Assembly: GCF_007785815.1 (NCBI RefSeq)
Contig: NZ_VNIM01000023.1
Location: 1-48,530 of the forward strand
From: Alterirhizorhabdus solaris
GTDB lineage: Bacteria > Pseudomonadota > Alphaproteobacteria > Sphingomonadales > Sphingomonadaceae
Direction of reading: 5' to 3'
Length of the DNA: 48,530 nucleotides
Within the stretch, counting starts at the first letter, position 1; each line of letters starts with the position of its first letter. Position numbers and translations under genes: made by a program. This document shows, in pieces, positions 35,873 through 44,922 of this stretch. Under the pieces are notes generated by a model. That model had not been told where the DNA came from. It did no database searches and saw only the letters and a list, made by a program, of their open reading frames with translations.

Positions 35873-37161
35873 TCCGCCGCCACCGCGAGCGGCGTCCGAT
35901 GCTCGTTGATGCGACGCTCGATCTCCGGGCGGAAATGGCGGATCAGCCCCTGGATCGGCCACGCGGCGGCATCGCCCAGCGCGCAGATCGTGTGGCCTTC
36001 CACCTGCCGGGTCACTTCCTCCAGCATGTCGATCTCGGAGATGTCGGCGTTGCCCTCGCGCAGCCGCTCCATCACCCGCCACATCCAGCCGGTGCCCTCG
36101 CGGCACGGGGTGCACTGGCCGCAGCTCTCATGCTTGTAGAAATAGCTGATCCTGCTGATCGCGCGCACGATGTCGGTGGACTTGTCCATCACGATCCCCG
36201 CCGCCGTGCCGAGGCCGGAGCCGAGCGCCTTCAACCCGTCGAAATCCATTGGCGCATCGATGATCTGCGCGGCCGGCACCAGCGGCACCGAGGAGCCGCC
36301 GGGTATCACCGCCAACAGATTGTCCCACCCGCCACGAATGCCGCCGCCATGCTTGTCGACGAGTTCGCGGAAGCTGATGCCCATCGCCTCCTCGACCACG
36401 CACGGCGTGTTCACATGGCCGGAAAGCTGAAACAGCTTCGTACCCACGTTGCCCGCGCGACCGATCCCGGCGAACCACGCCGGCCCGCGCCGCAGGATCG
36501 TCGGCACGACCGCGATCGACTCGACGTTGTTCACCGTCGTCGGGCAACCGTACAGGCCCACGCCGGCCGGAAACGGCGGCTTCAGGCGCGGCTGGCCCTT
36601 TTTGCCCTCGATGCTCTCGATCTGCGCGGTTTCCTCGCCGCAGATGTAGGCCCCCGCGCCGCGGTGGACGAACAGGTCGAAATCATAGCCCGACCCTGCG
36701 GCGTTCTTGCCGAGGAACCCACGATCATAGGCCTCCGCCACCGCCGCGAACAGCGTCTCGGCCTCGCGAATGAACTCGCCACGGATATAGATGTAGGCTG
36801 CCCGCGCGCGCATGGCGTAGCCGGCGATCAACGCGCCCTCGATCAGCTTGTGCGGATCGTGACGGATGATCTCGCGGTCCTTGCACGACCCCGGTTCGGA
36901 CTCATCGGCGTTGATGACGAGGAAGCTGGGCCGGCCGTCCTTCGGCTCCTTGGGCATGAAGCTCCACTTCATGCCGGTCGGGAAACCGGCGCCGCCGCGC
37001 CCGCGCAGGCCCGATGCCTTGATGTCCTCGATCAGCTGGTCCTGCCCACGGGACATCAGCCCCTTGGTGTCGTCCCAGTCGCCGCGCCGGATCGCGGCGT
37101 CCACGTTCCATGGCTGGAAACCGTAGACGTTGGTGAAGATGCGGTCCTTGTCGTCGAGCAT
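35869..37161 (-). CDS. nuoF: NADH-quinone oxidoreductase subunit F
   Basis: 430 aa. NADH- and FMN-binding subunit. [20 protein letters not shown] is the nucleotide loop, [15 protein letters not shown] the FMN site, [12 protein letters not shown] follows, and [14 protein letters not shown] plus the distal Cys in [13 protein letters not shown] bind cluster N3. Its ATG (37161) is reached through TGATG with the small membrane gene upstream, so initiation probably depends on it. Confidence 0.96.
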   Translation of the reverse strand: MLDDKDRIFTNVYGFQPWNVDAAIRRGDWDDTKGLMSRGQDQLIEDIKASGLRGRGGAGFPTGMKWSFMPKEPKDGRPSFLVINADESEPGSCKDREIIRHDPHKLIEGALIAGYAMRARAAYIYIRGEFIREAETLFAAVAEAYDRGFLGKNAAGSGYDFDLFVHRGAGAYICGEETAQIESIEGKKGQPRLKPPFPAGVGLYGCPTTVNNVESIAVVPTILRRGPAWFAGIGRAGNVGTKLFQLSGHVNTPCVVEEAMGISFRELVDKHGGGIRGGWDNLLAVIPGGSSVPLVPAAQIIDAPMDFDGLKALGSGLGTAAGIVMDKSTDIVRAISRISYFYKHESCGQCTPCREGTGWMWRVMERLREGNADISEIDMLEEVTRQVEGHTICALGDAAAWPIQGLIRHFRPEIERRINEHRTPLAVAAE

Positions 37162-37331
37162 CAGCGACCCTTCCCGATCATCTTCTCGGCGAGGAAATAG
37201 GCCCCCACCGCCAGTGCGATACCGATCACCACCGCGACCAGCCGCAGCGCCAGGCCGAGCAGCGCGATCAACAGCCAGATCGCGAGGATGCCGACGAGGA
37301 TCGCGATCAGCAGCGAGCCGAGCGCCCTCAT
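37161..37331 (-). CDS. Small membrane protein inside the nuo operon
   Basis: 56 aa. Almost entirely hydrophobic: [19 protein letters not shown], then [23 protein letters not shown], and a short basic end AEKMIGKGR. Two membrane segments or one long hairpin are likely. ATG 37331 overlaps the nuoE stop as ATGA, and its TGA overlaps the nuoF ATG as TGATG, so it is coupled on both sides. Not a core complex I subunit; it could be an accessory subunit or assembly factor of the membrane arm. Confidence 0.78.
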   Translation of the reverse strand: MRALGSLLIAILVGILAIWLLIALLGLALRLVAVVIGIALAVGAYFLAEKMIGKGR

Positions 37332-37975
37332 GCCTGCGCCTCCGCCATATATTTCAGCGTCGTCGGACCGCCCTCGGGGCAGCTCGTCTGCCGGCCGTTC
37401 TGCGGGCCGGGCGTGGGTGTGCCACCCGAGGCCAGCGTTTCGAGGATCGCCGACATGCCGTCGAACGTCAGATCCTCATAATTGTCATCGTTGATCTGCA
37501 CCATCGGCGCATTGGCGCAGGCACCCAGACACTCCACCTCGGTCAGCGTGAACAGGCCATCGGGCGTCGTGCGCCCCTTCGCCAGTCCGCGCTGCTTGCA
37601 CGCGGCGAACACGTCGTCGGAGCCACGCAGCATGCACGGCGTCGTGCCGCACACCTGCACATGATAGCGGCCGACCGGCGCCATATTATACATAGTGTAG
37701 AAGCTGACGACCTCGTACGCGCGGATGTACGGCATGTTCACCGCCTTGGCGACATACTCGATCACCGGCACGGGCAGCCACCCTTGGGTCTGCGTTTCCG
37801 CCCCCACCTGCCGCTGTGCCAGATCGAGCAGCGGCATGATCGCCGAATGCTCGCGCCCCGGCGGATAGCGGCCGATCATGGATTTGGCGGTCGTCTCGTT
37901 CTCGGCAGTCCAGGCGAAACAGCCCCAGCGCGCGCGGACTTCGGCCTCGTCGGGAGTGGGCGCGGCGTCGCTCAA
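37328..37975 (-). CDS. nuoE: NADH-quinone oxidoreductase subunit E
   Basis: 215 aa thioredoxin-like subunit with 2Fe-2S cluster N1a: cysteines in [10 protein letters not shown] and [38 protein letters not shown] is diagnostic. The C-terminal extension of about 35 aa ([22 protein letters not shown]) is common in alphaproteobacteria. The only sensible start is TTG 37975, overlapping the nuoD stop as TTGA; the next Met is well inside conserved sequence. Confidence 0.93.
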   Translation of the reverse strand: MSDAAPTPDEAEVRARWGCFAWTAENETTAKSMIGRYPPGREHSAIMPLLDLAQRQVGAETQTQGWLPVPVIEYVAKAVNMPYIRAYEVVSFYTMYNMAPVGRYHVQVCGTTPCMLRGSDDVFAACKQRGLAKGRTTPDGLFTLTEVECLGACANAPMVQINDDNYEDLTFDGMSAILETLASGGTPTPGPQNGRQTSCPEGGPTTLKYMAEAQA

Positions 37976-39228
37976 CGGTCGCACTCCCCGAACACGACGT
38001 CGATCGCCGAGAGGACGGCGGTGGTGTCGGCCAGCATGTGACCCTTCATCATGAAATCCATCGCCTGCAAATGGCTGAACGCGGTCGGGCGGATCTTGCA
38101 GCGGTACGGCTTGTTCGATCCGTCGGCGACCAGATACACGCCGAACTCGCCCTTGGGGCTTTCGGTCGCGACGTACACTTCGCCCTCCGGCACATGGAAA
38201 CCCTCGGTGTAGAGCTTGAAGTGATGGATCAACGCCTCCATCGAGCGCTTCATTTCGCCGCGCTTGGGCGGGACCACCTTGCGATCGTCGCTGGCGATCG
38301 GCCCTTCGGGCATTTCGGCAAGGCACTGCTTCATGATCCGCGCGGACTGGCGGACTTCCTCCACGCGCACCATGAAACGATCGTAGCAATCACCCTTGGT
38401 CCCGACCGGCACATCGAACTTCATCCGGTCGTACACGTCGTACGGCTGAGCCTTGCGTAAGTCCCACGGCACGCCCGCCGCGCGGATCATCGGCCCGGAG
38501 AAGCCCCACGCGATCGCGTCGTCACGGCTCACCGTGCCGATATCGACATTGCGCTGCTTGAAGATACGGTTGTCGGCCACGAGGCTGATCGCGTCCTCGA
38601 ACAGGCGCGGCAGCCGGGTATCAAGCCAGTCGCCGATGTCGGCCAGCAACTTGAGCGGCACGTCCTGATGCACGCCACCGGGGCGGAAATAGGCCGCATG
38701 CATCCGCGCGCCGGAGGCCCGCTCGTAGAAGTTCATCGTGTCTTCGCGGATCTCGAACAGCCACAGGTTCGGCGTCATCGCGCCGACGTCCATCACGTGC
38801 GAACCGAGGTTCAGCATGTGATTCGAGATACGGGTCAGCTCGGCGAACAGCACGCGCAGATATTGCGCGCGCAACGGCACCTCCAGCCCGAGCAGCTTCT
38901 CGATGGCGAGCACATAGCTGTGCTCCATGCACATCGGCGAGCAGTAATCGAGCCGGTCGAAATAGGGCAGCGCCTGCAGATACGTCTTGTATTCGATCAG
39001 CTTCTCGGTGCCGCGATGGAGCAGGCCGACATGCGGATCGACCCGTTCGACGATCTCGCCGTCAAGTTCCATCACCATCCGCAGCACGCCATGCGCGGCC
39101 GGATGCTGCGGGCCGAAATTGATCGTGTAGTTCTGGATCTCGACATCGCCCGGCGTCGGGTCGGCAGGTGTCTCCGCCGCTTCCAGTTCCAACACGCGCA
39201 GATCCTGCGGGTCGTGAAGGTCGGTCAT
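37972..39228 (-). CDS. nuoD: NADH-quinone oxidoreductase subunit D
   Basis: 418 aa, related to hydrogenase large subunits; it lines the quinone cavity with Nuo[23 protein letters not shown] carries the conserved His residues near quinone; [31 protein letters not shown] and the C-terminal [15 protein letters not shown] are typical. ATG 39228 overlaps the nuoC stop (ATGA), with GGAGGAAAG as a good ribosome binding site inside nuoC. Confidence 0.96.
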   Translation of the reverse strand: MTDLHDPQDLRVLELEAAETPADPTPGDVEIQNYTINFGPQHPAAHGVLRMVMELDGEIVERVDPHVGLLHRGTEKLIEYKTYLQALPYFDRLDYCSPMCMEHSYVLAIEKLLGLEVPLRAQYLRVLFAELTRISNHMLNLGSHVMDVGAMTPNLWLFEIREDTMNFYERASGARMHAAYFRPGGVHQDVPLKLLADIGDWLDTRLPRLFEDAISLVADNRIFKQRNVDIGTVSRDDAIAWGFSGPMIRAAGVPWDLRKAQPYDVYDRMKFDVPVGTKGDCYDRFMVRVEEVRQSARIMKQCLAEMPEGPIASDDRKVVPPKRGEMKRSMEALIHHFKLYTEGFHVPEGEVYVATESPKGEFGVYLVADGSNKPYRCKIRPTAFSHLQAMDFMMKGHMLADTTAVLSAIDVVFGECDR

Positions 39229-39902
39229 TTCTTTCCTCCGTCCTTCGCGATGTCATCCGCCTTCATCGGGGTCGGCGCGCCCTTCGCCTCGGGCTGCGCC
39301 TTCTCGTCACCCGGCAGGATGTAGTCGGCACCTTCCCAAGGGCTCATGAAATCGAACCGGCGGAAATCCTGTGCCAGCTGCACCGGCTCGTACACCACGC
39401 GCTTCTCCGCCTCGGAGTAGCGCAGCTCGACGAAGCCGGAGAGCGGGAAGTCCTTGCGCTGCGGATGGCCGCGAAAGCCATAGTCGGTCAGGATGCGGCG
39501 CAGGTCCGGGTTGCCGTCGAACAGCACGCCGTACATGTCGTACACCTCGCGCTCCAGCCAGCCGGCCACCGGCCAAAGCCCGGTGATCGACGGGATCGGA
39601 TCGGCCTCGTTCGTGCCGACATGCACGCGAATGCGATGATTGCGCGTCAGGCTGAGCAGGCAATAGACCGCCTCGAACCGCAGCGGGCGATCGGGCCAGT
39701 CGACCCCGGCGATCTCCATCAACTGCTGGTAGCCGAGCCGGTCGCGCAGGATCGTCATTGCCGCGACCAGATGATCGCGGTGGACGTGCAGCGCCACCTC
39801 GCCCACTTCATCACGCGCGTGCAACAGCGCCTCGCCGAGCGCTGCCTGCGCCTCTGCGATCACGCCGTCGTTGGCGGCATATTTCGGGTGCGGGCTGCTC
39901 AT
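39225..39902 (-). CDS. nuoC: NADH-quinone oxidoreductase subunit C
   Basis: 225 aa, separate from NuoD as in other alphaproteobacteria. The 30 kDa subunit signature is [40 protein letters not shown]. The C-terminal tail is charged ([19 protein letters not shown]). ATG 39902 overlaps the nuoB stop by ATGA. Confidence 0.95.
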   Translation of the reverse strand: MSSPHPKYAANDGVIAEAQAALGEALLHARDEVGEVALHVHRDHLVAAMTILRDRLGYQQLMEIAGVDWPDRPLRFEAVYCLLSLTRNHRIRVHVGTNEADPIPSITGLWPVAGWLEREVYDMYGVLFDGNPDLRRILTDYGFRGHPQRKDFPLSGFVELRYSEAEKRVVYEPVQLAQDFRRFDFMSPWEGADYILPGDEKAQPEAKGAPTPMKADDIAKDGGKK

Positions 39903-40456
39903 CGCTCGATCGTTCCCGACCGGCGGATCTTCCGCTGCAGCTGCATGATCCCGTACAACAGCGCCTCGGCGGTTGGCGGGCAACCGGGGACGTAGATATC
40001 CACCGGCACGATCCGGTCGCAACCGCGCACGACGCTGTAGCTATAGTGATAATAGCCGCCGCCGTTGGCACACGACCCCATCGAGATCACGTAGCGCGGC
40101 TCGCTCATCTGATCGTACACGCGGCGCAACGCCGGGGCCATCTTGTTGCACAAGGTGCCCGCCACGATCATCACGTCCGACTGGCGCGGGGAGGCGCGCG
40201 GCGCGGCGCCGAAGCGCTCCATGTCGTAGCGCGGCATGTTGACGTGGATCATCTCGACCGCGCAGCAGGCGAGCCCGAACGTCATCCACCACAGCGAGCC
40301 GGTCCGCGCCCACTGGAACAGGTCTTCCGTCGAGGTGACGAGAAAACCCTTGTCCTGCACCTGTGCCGACAGGTCCTGGAAAAAGGACTGGTCGGGCGGG
40401 GTGTTTTCCGTCGGCGATCCGAACGCCGTCGGCTGGGCAGCCAGTTCTACTCCCAT
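39899..40456 (-). CDS. nuoB: NADH-quinone oxidoreductase subunit B
   Basis: 185 aa, carries cluster N2, the last before quinone. Ligands: adjacent Cys64-Cys65 in GLACCAVEM, Cys in [12 protein letters not shown] and Cys in [10 protein letters not shown] 35-residue N-terminal extension ([21 protein letters not shown]) precedes the conserved core. ATG 40456 overlaps the end of nuoA by 10 bases. Confidence 0.96.
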   Translation of the reverse strand: MGVELAAQPTAFGSPTENTPPDQSFFQDLSAQVQDKGFLVTSTEDLFQWARTGSLWWMTFGLACCAVEMIHVNMPRYDMERFGAAPRASPRQSDVMIVAGTLCNKMAPALRRVYDQMSEPRYVISMGSCANGGGYYHYSYSVVRGCDRIVPVDIYVPGCPPTAEALLYGIMQLQRKIRRSGTIER

Positions 40457-40824
40457 TCGAGCGCTCCCTTCTTCCACGCATAGACAAAGCCCAGCGTGAG
40501 TTCGGCGAGGAAGATCATCATCGCCAGCCAGCCGCCGAAACCGATCGCACCGAGCGATACCGCCCACGGATATAGGAACGCTGCTTCGAGATCGAAGATG
40601 ATGAACAGGATCGCGACGAGATAAAAACGCACGTCGAACTGCGCGCGGCTGTCCTCGAAGGCGGGGAAGCCGCACTCATATTCGGCCAGCTTGTCCGCAT
40701 ACGGGTTCGATGAGCCGGTCGCCTTGGAGACCAGCATCGGCAGCAGGACGAACGCGGTGGACAGCGCCAGCGCGACACCGAGGAACAGCAGGATCGGCAG
40801 ATATCCGGCGGCGACCGACGCCAT
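40447..40824 (-). CDS. nuoA: NADH-quinone oxidoreductase subunit A
   Basis: 125 aa, three membrane segments. First gene of the operon. [50 protein letters not shown] is the diagnostic loop with the essential Cys and acidic residues, followed by the third helix. ATG 40824 has a strong AAGGAGT ribosome binding site, the best in the operon, as expected for its first gene. Confidence 0.96.
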   Translation of the reverse strand: MASVAAGYLPILLFLGVALALSTAFVLLPMLVSKATGSSNPYADKLAEYECGFPAFEDSRAQFDVRFYLVAILFIIFDLEAAFLYPWAVSLGAIGFGGWLAMMIFLAELTLGFVYAWKKGALEWE

Positions 40825-40934
40825 GACGATACTCCTTGCAGGCGGACACGCTGACGACCGGCGCATCCGCTAAGGCCCTTTCAGGCCGCCCGGCTTCTAC
40901 GTCTGCCGCACCTGCGAAGCAAGCCGCGAGGGCG

Positions 40935-40949
40935 TGAGAATGACTCGCA
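40935..40949. promoter_or_regulatory. Fur-like palindrome upstream of the nuo operon
   Basis: TGAGAATGACTCGCA: the two 7-base arms around the central G agree at 5 of 7 positions (TGAGAAT against TGCGAGT), close to the TGAnAAT-N-ATTnTCA form of Fur/Irr-type iron boxes. It sits 110 bases upstream of nuoA and 21 bases past the suhB stop. Iron control of this Fe-S rich operon would make sense but is inferred. Confidence 0.35.
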
Positions 40950-40970
40950 AAATACCCCGTTCGCCGTCAC

Positions 40971-41789
40971 TTAACTCGTGCGGATGGCACCAGCGACCAG
41001 CTTGTGCAGCTTGGTCTGCAACCCCTCGTTGGACGCGAGAAATTCGTTGCGTTCGAACACCTTGTCGCCACCGCGGAAGTCGCTGACGAAGCCGCCCGCC
41101 TCGCGCACCAGCAGCACGCCGGCCGACACGTCCCACGGCTGGAGATCGCTCTCCCAGAAGCCGTCGTAGCGCCCCGCCGCCACCCAGGCGAGATCGAGTG
41201 CTGCCGCCCCCATCCGGCGGATCCCCGCCACCTCGGGCGCCACCGCCGCGAAGATCGCGGTCCACTGCTTGAAGTTGCCGTGGCCGAGGAACGGGATGCC
41301 GGTGGCGATCAGCGCATCCGCCAGATCGCGCCGCGCCGAGACGCGCAGGCGGCGGTCATGCAGCCAGGCACCCCGGCCCTTCTCCGCCCAGAAGCTCTCG
41401 TCCGTCACCGGCTGATAGATCAGCCCCTGCGTGATCTCGCTCTTGCCGCTCGGACGCGGTTCCTCGACCGCGATCGAGATCGCGAAGTGCGGGATGCCGT
41501 GGAGGAAGTTGCTCGTCCCGTCGAGTGGATCGACGACCCAGCGCGGCTTGGTCGGATCGCCTTCGATCACGCCGCCCTCTTCCATCAGGAAGCCCCAGTC
41601 GGGCCGTGCGCGCTTCAGTTCCTCGTACAGCGTCTGCTCGGCGGCGCGATCGGCCTGCGAGACGAAATCGGCCGGCCCCTTGCGGCTGACCTGCAATTCC
41701 TGCGTCTCGCCGAAATCGCGGCGCAGGCGCGGGGCCGCCTTGCGCGCGGCGCGCTCCATGACGGAAATGAGGCCTGAGGTGGCTGCCAT
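40971..41789 (-). CDS. suhB: Inositol monophosphatase family protein
   Basis: 272 aa Mg2+-dependent phosphatase. Metal-binding motifs: FLMEEGG (Glu), WVVDPLDGTSNFLHGIPHFAISIA and the C-terminal LQPWDVSAGVLLVREAGG. Substrates in the family include inositol-1-phosphate and related sugar phosphates. E. coli SuhB also joins rRNA antitermination; that role is not implied here. ATG 41789 has GGAG about 10 bases upstream. Confidence 0.93.
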   Translation of the reverse strand: MAATSGLISVMERAARKAAPRLRRDFGETQELQVSRKGPADFVSQADRAAEQTLYEELKRARPDWGFLMEEGGVIEGDPTKPRWVVDPLDGTSNFLHGIPHFAISIAVEEPRPSGKSEITQGLIYQPVTDESFWAEKGRGAWLHDRRLRVSARRDLADALIATGIPFLGHGNFKQWTAIFAAVAPEVAGIRRMGAAALDLAWVAAGRYDGFWESDLQPWDVSAGVLLVREAGGFVSDFRGGDKVFERNEFLASNEGLQTKLHKLVAGAIRTS

Positions 41790-41806
41790 GTCGAAAAAAC
41801 TCCACG

Positions 41807-41920
41807 CCTCCGCTCGGCGGAGGGGACGGGGGTGGGTGCGCGCGATCAGCGCGCCGGAACAGGCTTGTCAGGCGTCGCGGGCAAAGCCCGCGTCGTCGGC
41901 CGGACTTCGCTCGCCGGCCG
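41807..41920. repeat. Cluster of three hairpins between suhB and efp
   Basis: Stems at 41807-41823 (CCTCCGC/GCGGAGG), 41876-41892 (CGCGGGC/GCCCGCG, AAA loop) and 41897-41920 (CGGCCGG/CCGGCCG, loop ACTTCGCTCG). The last loop shares ACTTCGCTCG with the repeat core found in glyS. They resemble intergenic palindromic repeats rather than classical terminators. Confidence 0.5.
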
Positions 41921-41931
41921 GGCCGGCGGAT

Positions 41932-41967
41932 CGGGCGGACGGCGACGCTGACCGTCCCGTCCGCCCG
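41932..41967 (-). terminator. Terminator hairpin after efp
   Basis: 11-bp perfect stem CGGGCGGACGG/CCGTCCGCCCG (41932-41942 with 41957-41967), beginning 3 bases after the efp stop on the minus strand. GC-rich, no T tract. Confidence 0.6.
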
Positions 41968-41970
41968 GCC

Positions 41971-42534
41971 TCAGTCGGCGCGGCGGACATATTCCTGGGC
42001 ATAGACGTCGACCACGATCCGCGTGCCGGCACCGATATGCGGCGGCACCATCACGCGCACGCCGTTTTCCAGCACCGCCGGCTTGTAGGAGGAAGACGCC
42101 GTCTGCCCCTTCACCACCGCGTCGGCCTCCACGATCAGCGCCTCGATCGTGTCGGGCAGCTGCACCGAGATCGGACGCTCGTCGTACAGTTCCATCACCA
42201 CGTCCATGCCGTCCTGCAGGAAGGCGGCGGCATCACCGAGCACGCCGCGATCGAGGGTGATCTGGTCGTAATTGTCCTTGTCCATGAACGTCAGCGCGTC
42301 GCCATCGGCGAACAGGAACTGGAAGTCCTTGGTGTCGAGCCGAACCCGCTCGACGCTTTCGGCGGAACGGAAGCGCACGTTGTTCTTGCGGCCGTCGATC
42401 AGGTTCTTCATCTCGACCTGCATGTAGGCGCCACCCTTGCCGGGCTGGGTGTGCTGGATCTTCACCGCACGCCAGATGCCGCCTTCATACTCGATGATGT
42501 TGCCGGGACGAATGTCCACGCCGCTGATCTTCAT
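41971..42534 (-). CDS. efp: Elongation factor P
   Basis: 187 aa, three beta-barrel domains. It relieves ribosome stalling at proline runs. The tip residue of domain I is Lys33 in [17 protein letters not shown], so the modified residue would be lysine rather than arginine. [23 protein letters not shown] and the C-terminal [24 protein letters not shown] fit the family. ATG 42534 was chosen over an upstream in-frame start. It begins 37 bases before the M23 gene stop, so the two may be linked. Confidence 0.96.
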   Translation of the reverse strand: MKISGVDIRPGNIIEYEGGIWRAVKIQHTQPGKGGAYMQVEMKNLIDGRKNNVRFRSAESVERVRLDTKDFQFLFADGDALTFMDKDNYDQITLDRGVLGDAAAFLQDGMDVVMELYDERPISVQLPDTIEALIVEADAVVKGQTASSSYKPAVLENGVRVMVPPHIGAGTRIVVDVYAQEYVRRAD

Positions 42535-42571
42535 GCCTGTCTCGCGAATTGGAAAAGAGCCGGCGTGCCCC

Positions 42572-43207
42572 TTAGCCCCCGGCCGCCCTGCCCGCAAGGA
42601 GCGGGTATGGATTGATCGCCCGCCCCTCGTGCCACGCCTCGTCCGGTGTCACCCGCTTGATCTCGAAATGCAGGTGCGGCGCGGTCGGATTGGCGTCGCC
42701 GGTGGACCCGACCGTGCCGATGCGCTGGCCGGCGCGCACCGCCACCCCCTCGCGCACGCCCGGCGCATAGGTATCGAGGTGTGCGTAATAATAGACGTTC
42801 CGCCGGTTAGGCGAGCGGATGTAGACGGTGTGGCCACCGAGGTCGCTTTCGAACAGCTTTTCCACCCGCCCGTCCGCCGCCGCCAGCACAGGAGTGCCGC
42901 GCGGCGCCATGATGTCGAGCGCGCCGTGGCCGCGCGAGCCGCCCTCCCCGCGCGGATCGCCGAACGTGTCGACCAGATCGGCCGGTCGCACGCCGGCGAC
43001 CGGCACCGTCAGCCCGGAGGCCGCGAGGATGGCGGGGCCGGGCCGGTCTTCCTCCGCCGCCTCCGCAGGCGGAGCCGGCGCCGCCACGACCGGCTTCCCG
43101 TCGCCGGTACCGACCTCCCGCGCCTGTCGCGGCATGAGCAGGCCGATCACGAGCAGCGCCACCACCAGCACGATCGCACCGGCGAACCATTTGCCGAACC
43201 GCGTCAT
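42572..43207 (-). CDS. M23 family metallopeptidase, membrane-anchored
   Basis: 211 aa. One N-terminal membrane segment ([19 protein letters not shown]) anchors a periplasmic LytM-type domain. Zinc ligands: His and Asp in [11 protein letters not shown] and the first His of HLHFE (residues 178-182). Since the full set is present it is probably an active peptidoglycan endopeptidase rather than an EnvC-like degenerate activator. The linker is Pro/Ala/Glu-rich. It lies 25 bases after the L,D-transpeptidase gene. Confidence 0.92.
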   Translation of the reverse strand: MTRFGKWFAGAIVLVVALLVIGLLMPRQAREVGTGDGKPVVAAPAPPAEAAEEDRPGPAILAASGLTVPVAGVRPADLVDTFGDPRGEGGSRGHGALDIMAPRGTPVLAAADGRVEKLFESDLGGHTVYIRSPNRRNVYYYAHLDTYAPGVREGVAVRAGQRIGTVGSTGDANPTAPHLHFEIKRVTPDEAWHEGRAINPYPLLAGRAAGG

Positions 43208-43232
43208 CGGCGCGCCTCCGTCATGCCATCCC

Positions 43233-44261
43233 TCACGGCTGGAACTTCGCCTCGGTGCCCGGCTTCACCATCAAGGAAAGGCGGGCGGCGTCCCAGTTGG
43301 TCAGGCGGATGCAGCCGTGGCTTTCGGCGCGGCCGATCGTCTCCGGGCTGGGGGTGCCGTGGATGCCGTAGTGCGGCTTGTTCAGATCGAGCCACACAAC
43401 GCCCACCGGCCCGTTCGGTCCCGGCTTCAGCAGCTGCTTTTCGTCCTTGCTGTCCGCATCCCAGAACAGGGTCGGGTTGTAGTGGAACGGCGGATTGTAC
43501 GCCGCCCCCTGGATCTTCCACGTGCCGATCGGCAGCGGATCATGCTTGCTGCCCATCGTCGCGGGGAACTGGGCGACCAGCTTCTCCTCGGCATCGTATA
43601 CGCGCAGCACGCCATCGGACTTGTCGACGACGACATGCTTCGCAGTCGGCTGCCGCGCATCGACCGAAAGGCTCGCCAGCGTCTGCTTCCATTCGGGCTT
43701 CAGCGTCTCGGCATAGGCAGTGGAGGCGACGGTGATCCCCGGCACCCGCACCTTCGCGCCGGCTACCACCTTTGCATCCGGGCCGTTGAGCGCGATCAGC
43801 GTGGCGGGCGTGGTGTGGAACCGCTCGGCCAGCTTCTCCGTCGCGTTCTGATAGGCCATCGCCGGCAGCTTGGCCTGCTCGGCCGGATCCTTCGGCATCG
43901 CGCCGACGAACGGCCCGGCGACGTCGGCCTCGGTCAGCACGACCTCGAGCACGGGGCGAACCTCCCGATAGGGATTCAGCGCGGCAAGCGTCGCCTTGTC
44001 GATCTCGCCGGTCTTCGGCAGCTTGTTCGCGGTCTGGAAGCCGACCAGCGCGCCTTTCAGCGATGCGCCCTTCCTGCCGTCGATCACACCCGGCCCGAAT
44101 CCGAGGTGATCGAGCAGAACCTGCACGTGCATGATCGTCAGATCGATTCCCGGCGTTGCCGACGCAGCGGCGACGGGCGGCGATTGGGCGAAAACGGGAC
44201 CACCGATGAGGCAAGCCGTGGCCGTCGCGAGACAGGCCCTTGCAACCATTATCGTTTTCAT
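43233..44261 (-). CDS. L,D-transpeptidase (YkuD) with peptidoglycan-binding domain
   Basis: 342 aa. Signal peptide MKTIMVARACLATATACLIGGPVFAQ. A peptidoglycan-binding_1 domain (MHVQVLLDHLGFGPGVIDGRKGASLKGALVGFQTANKL), a LysM-like segment (YQNATEKLAERFHTTPATLIALNG) and a C-terminal YkuD domain with HGTPSPETIGRAESHGCIRL, catalytic Cys317. It makes 3-3 peptidoglycan crosslinks or attaches proteins. AGGGGA precedes ATG 44261. Divergent from the YcbK-like gene. Confidence 0.94.
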   Translation of the reverse strand: MKTIMVARACLATATACLIGGPVFAQSPPVAAASATPGIDLTIMHVQVLLDHLGFGPGVIDGRKGASLKGALVGFQTANKLPKTGEIDKATLAALNPYREVRPVLEVVLTEADVAGPFVGAMPKDPAEQAKLPAMAYQNATEKLAERFHTTPATLIALNGPDAKVVAGAKVRVPGITVASTAYAETLKPEWKQTLASLSVDARQPTAKHVVVDKSDGVLRVYDAEEKLVAQFPATMGSKHDPLPIGTWKIQGAAYNPPFHYNPTLFWDADSKDEKQLLKPGPNGPVGVVWLDLNKPHYGIHGTPSPETIGRAESHGCIRLTNWDAARLSLMVKPGTEAKFQP

Positions 44262-44291
44262 CAGTGTTTTCCCCTATAAGGTTCCCTGTCA

Positions 44292-44305
44292 CCAGCGAAC
44301 GCTGG
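44292..44305. promoter_or_regulatory. Inverted repeat in the divergent cell-wall promoter region
   Basis: CCAGC-GAAC-GCTGG, a perfect 5-bp inverted repeat flanked by GGTTCC on the left and AACC on the right. It sits in the 73 bases between the divergent L,D-transpeptidase and YcbK-like genes and could be a shared operator. Tentative. Confidence 0.3.
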
Positions 44306-44334
44306 AACCCCCCTTTTCTTTCCGACAGGTGAGA

Positions 44335-44889
44335 ATGACCGATACGACCTTGAGCCGTCGCGGGCTGTTTTTCGGCGCCCTGGCGCTGGGCGGCGCCGCC
44401 CTGATCGACACCCCCGCCCTTGCCGCGATTCCGGAGCGGCGTCTCGCCTTCCGTAACGTCCACACCAACGACCGGGTGGATGCGCGCTATTTCGCCAACG
44501 GCCGCTTCGACCCCCAGGGGCTGGCGGAACTCAACCACGGCCTGCGGGACTGGCGCACCGGCGACACGACCAACATGGACCCCAACCTGTTCAATCTGCT
44601 GGCTGAAATCCGGGACCGGCTGGGGGTGAGCCCGCGCCGCACGTTCGATCTGATCTCAGGCTATCGCTCGCCGCACACCAACGCCTCGCTGCGCGCACGT
44701 GGTGGCGAGCACACCGGCGTGGCGAGCAAGAGCCAGCACATGCTGGGCAAGGCGACCGACATCGCGCTCCCCGGCATCGGGCTGGACCGGCTGCGGCTGG
44801 CGGCGATGTCCGCGCAGATGGGCGGCGTCGGCTATTATCCGCGCGACGGCTTCGTCCACGTCGATACCGGACGCGTGCGTACCTGGTAG
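44335..44889 (+). CDS. YcbK-like (DUF882/M15-type) murein endopeptidase
   Basis: 184 aa. Twin-arginine signal SRRGLFFGALALGGAALIDTPALA (Arg8-Arg9), so it is exported folded. The catalytic domain has FDLISGYRSPHTNASLR, SQHMLGKATDIALPG with the His/Asp zinc ligands, and GYYPRDGFVHVDTGRVRTW with the last His. Relatives (MepK/YcbK) cleave 3-3 crosslinks, and its divergent neighbour is an L,D-transpeptidase, the same pairing as ycbB-ycbK in E. coli. ATG 44335 follows ACAGGTGAG. Confidence 0.92.
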   Translation: MTDTTLSRRGLFFGALALGGAALIDTPALAAIPERRLAFRNVHTNDRVDARYFANGRFDPQGLAELNHGLRDWRTGDTTNMDPNLFNLLAEIRDRLGVSPRRTFDLISGYRSPHTNASLRARGGEHTGVASKSQHMLGKATDIALPGIGLDRLRLAAMSAQMGGVGYYPRDGFVHVDTGRVRTW

Positions 44890-44897
44890 GTGCCGTT

Positions 44898-44916
44898 CCC
44901 GCCCACTGAGGGCGGG
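44898..44916. terminator. Bidirectional terminator hairpin
   Basis: 7-bp perfect stem CCCGCCC/GGGCGGG (44898-44904 with 44910-44916), loop ACTGA, between the convergent YcbK-like gene and thiE. Confidence 0.65.
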
Positions 44917-44922
44917 GCAGGG

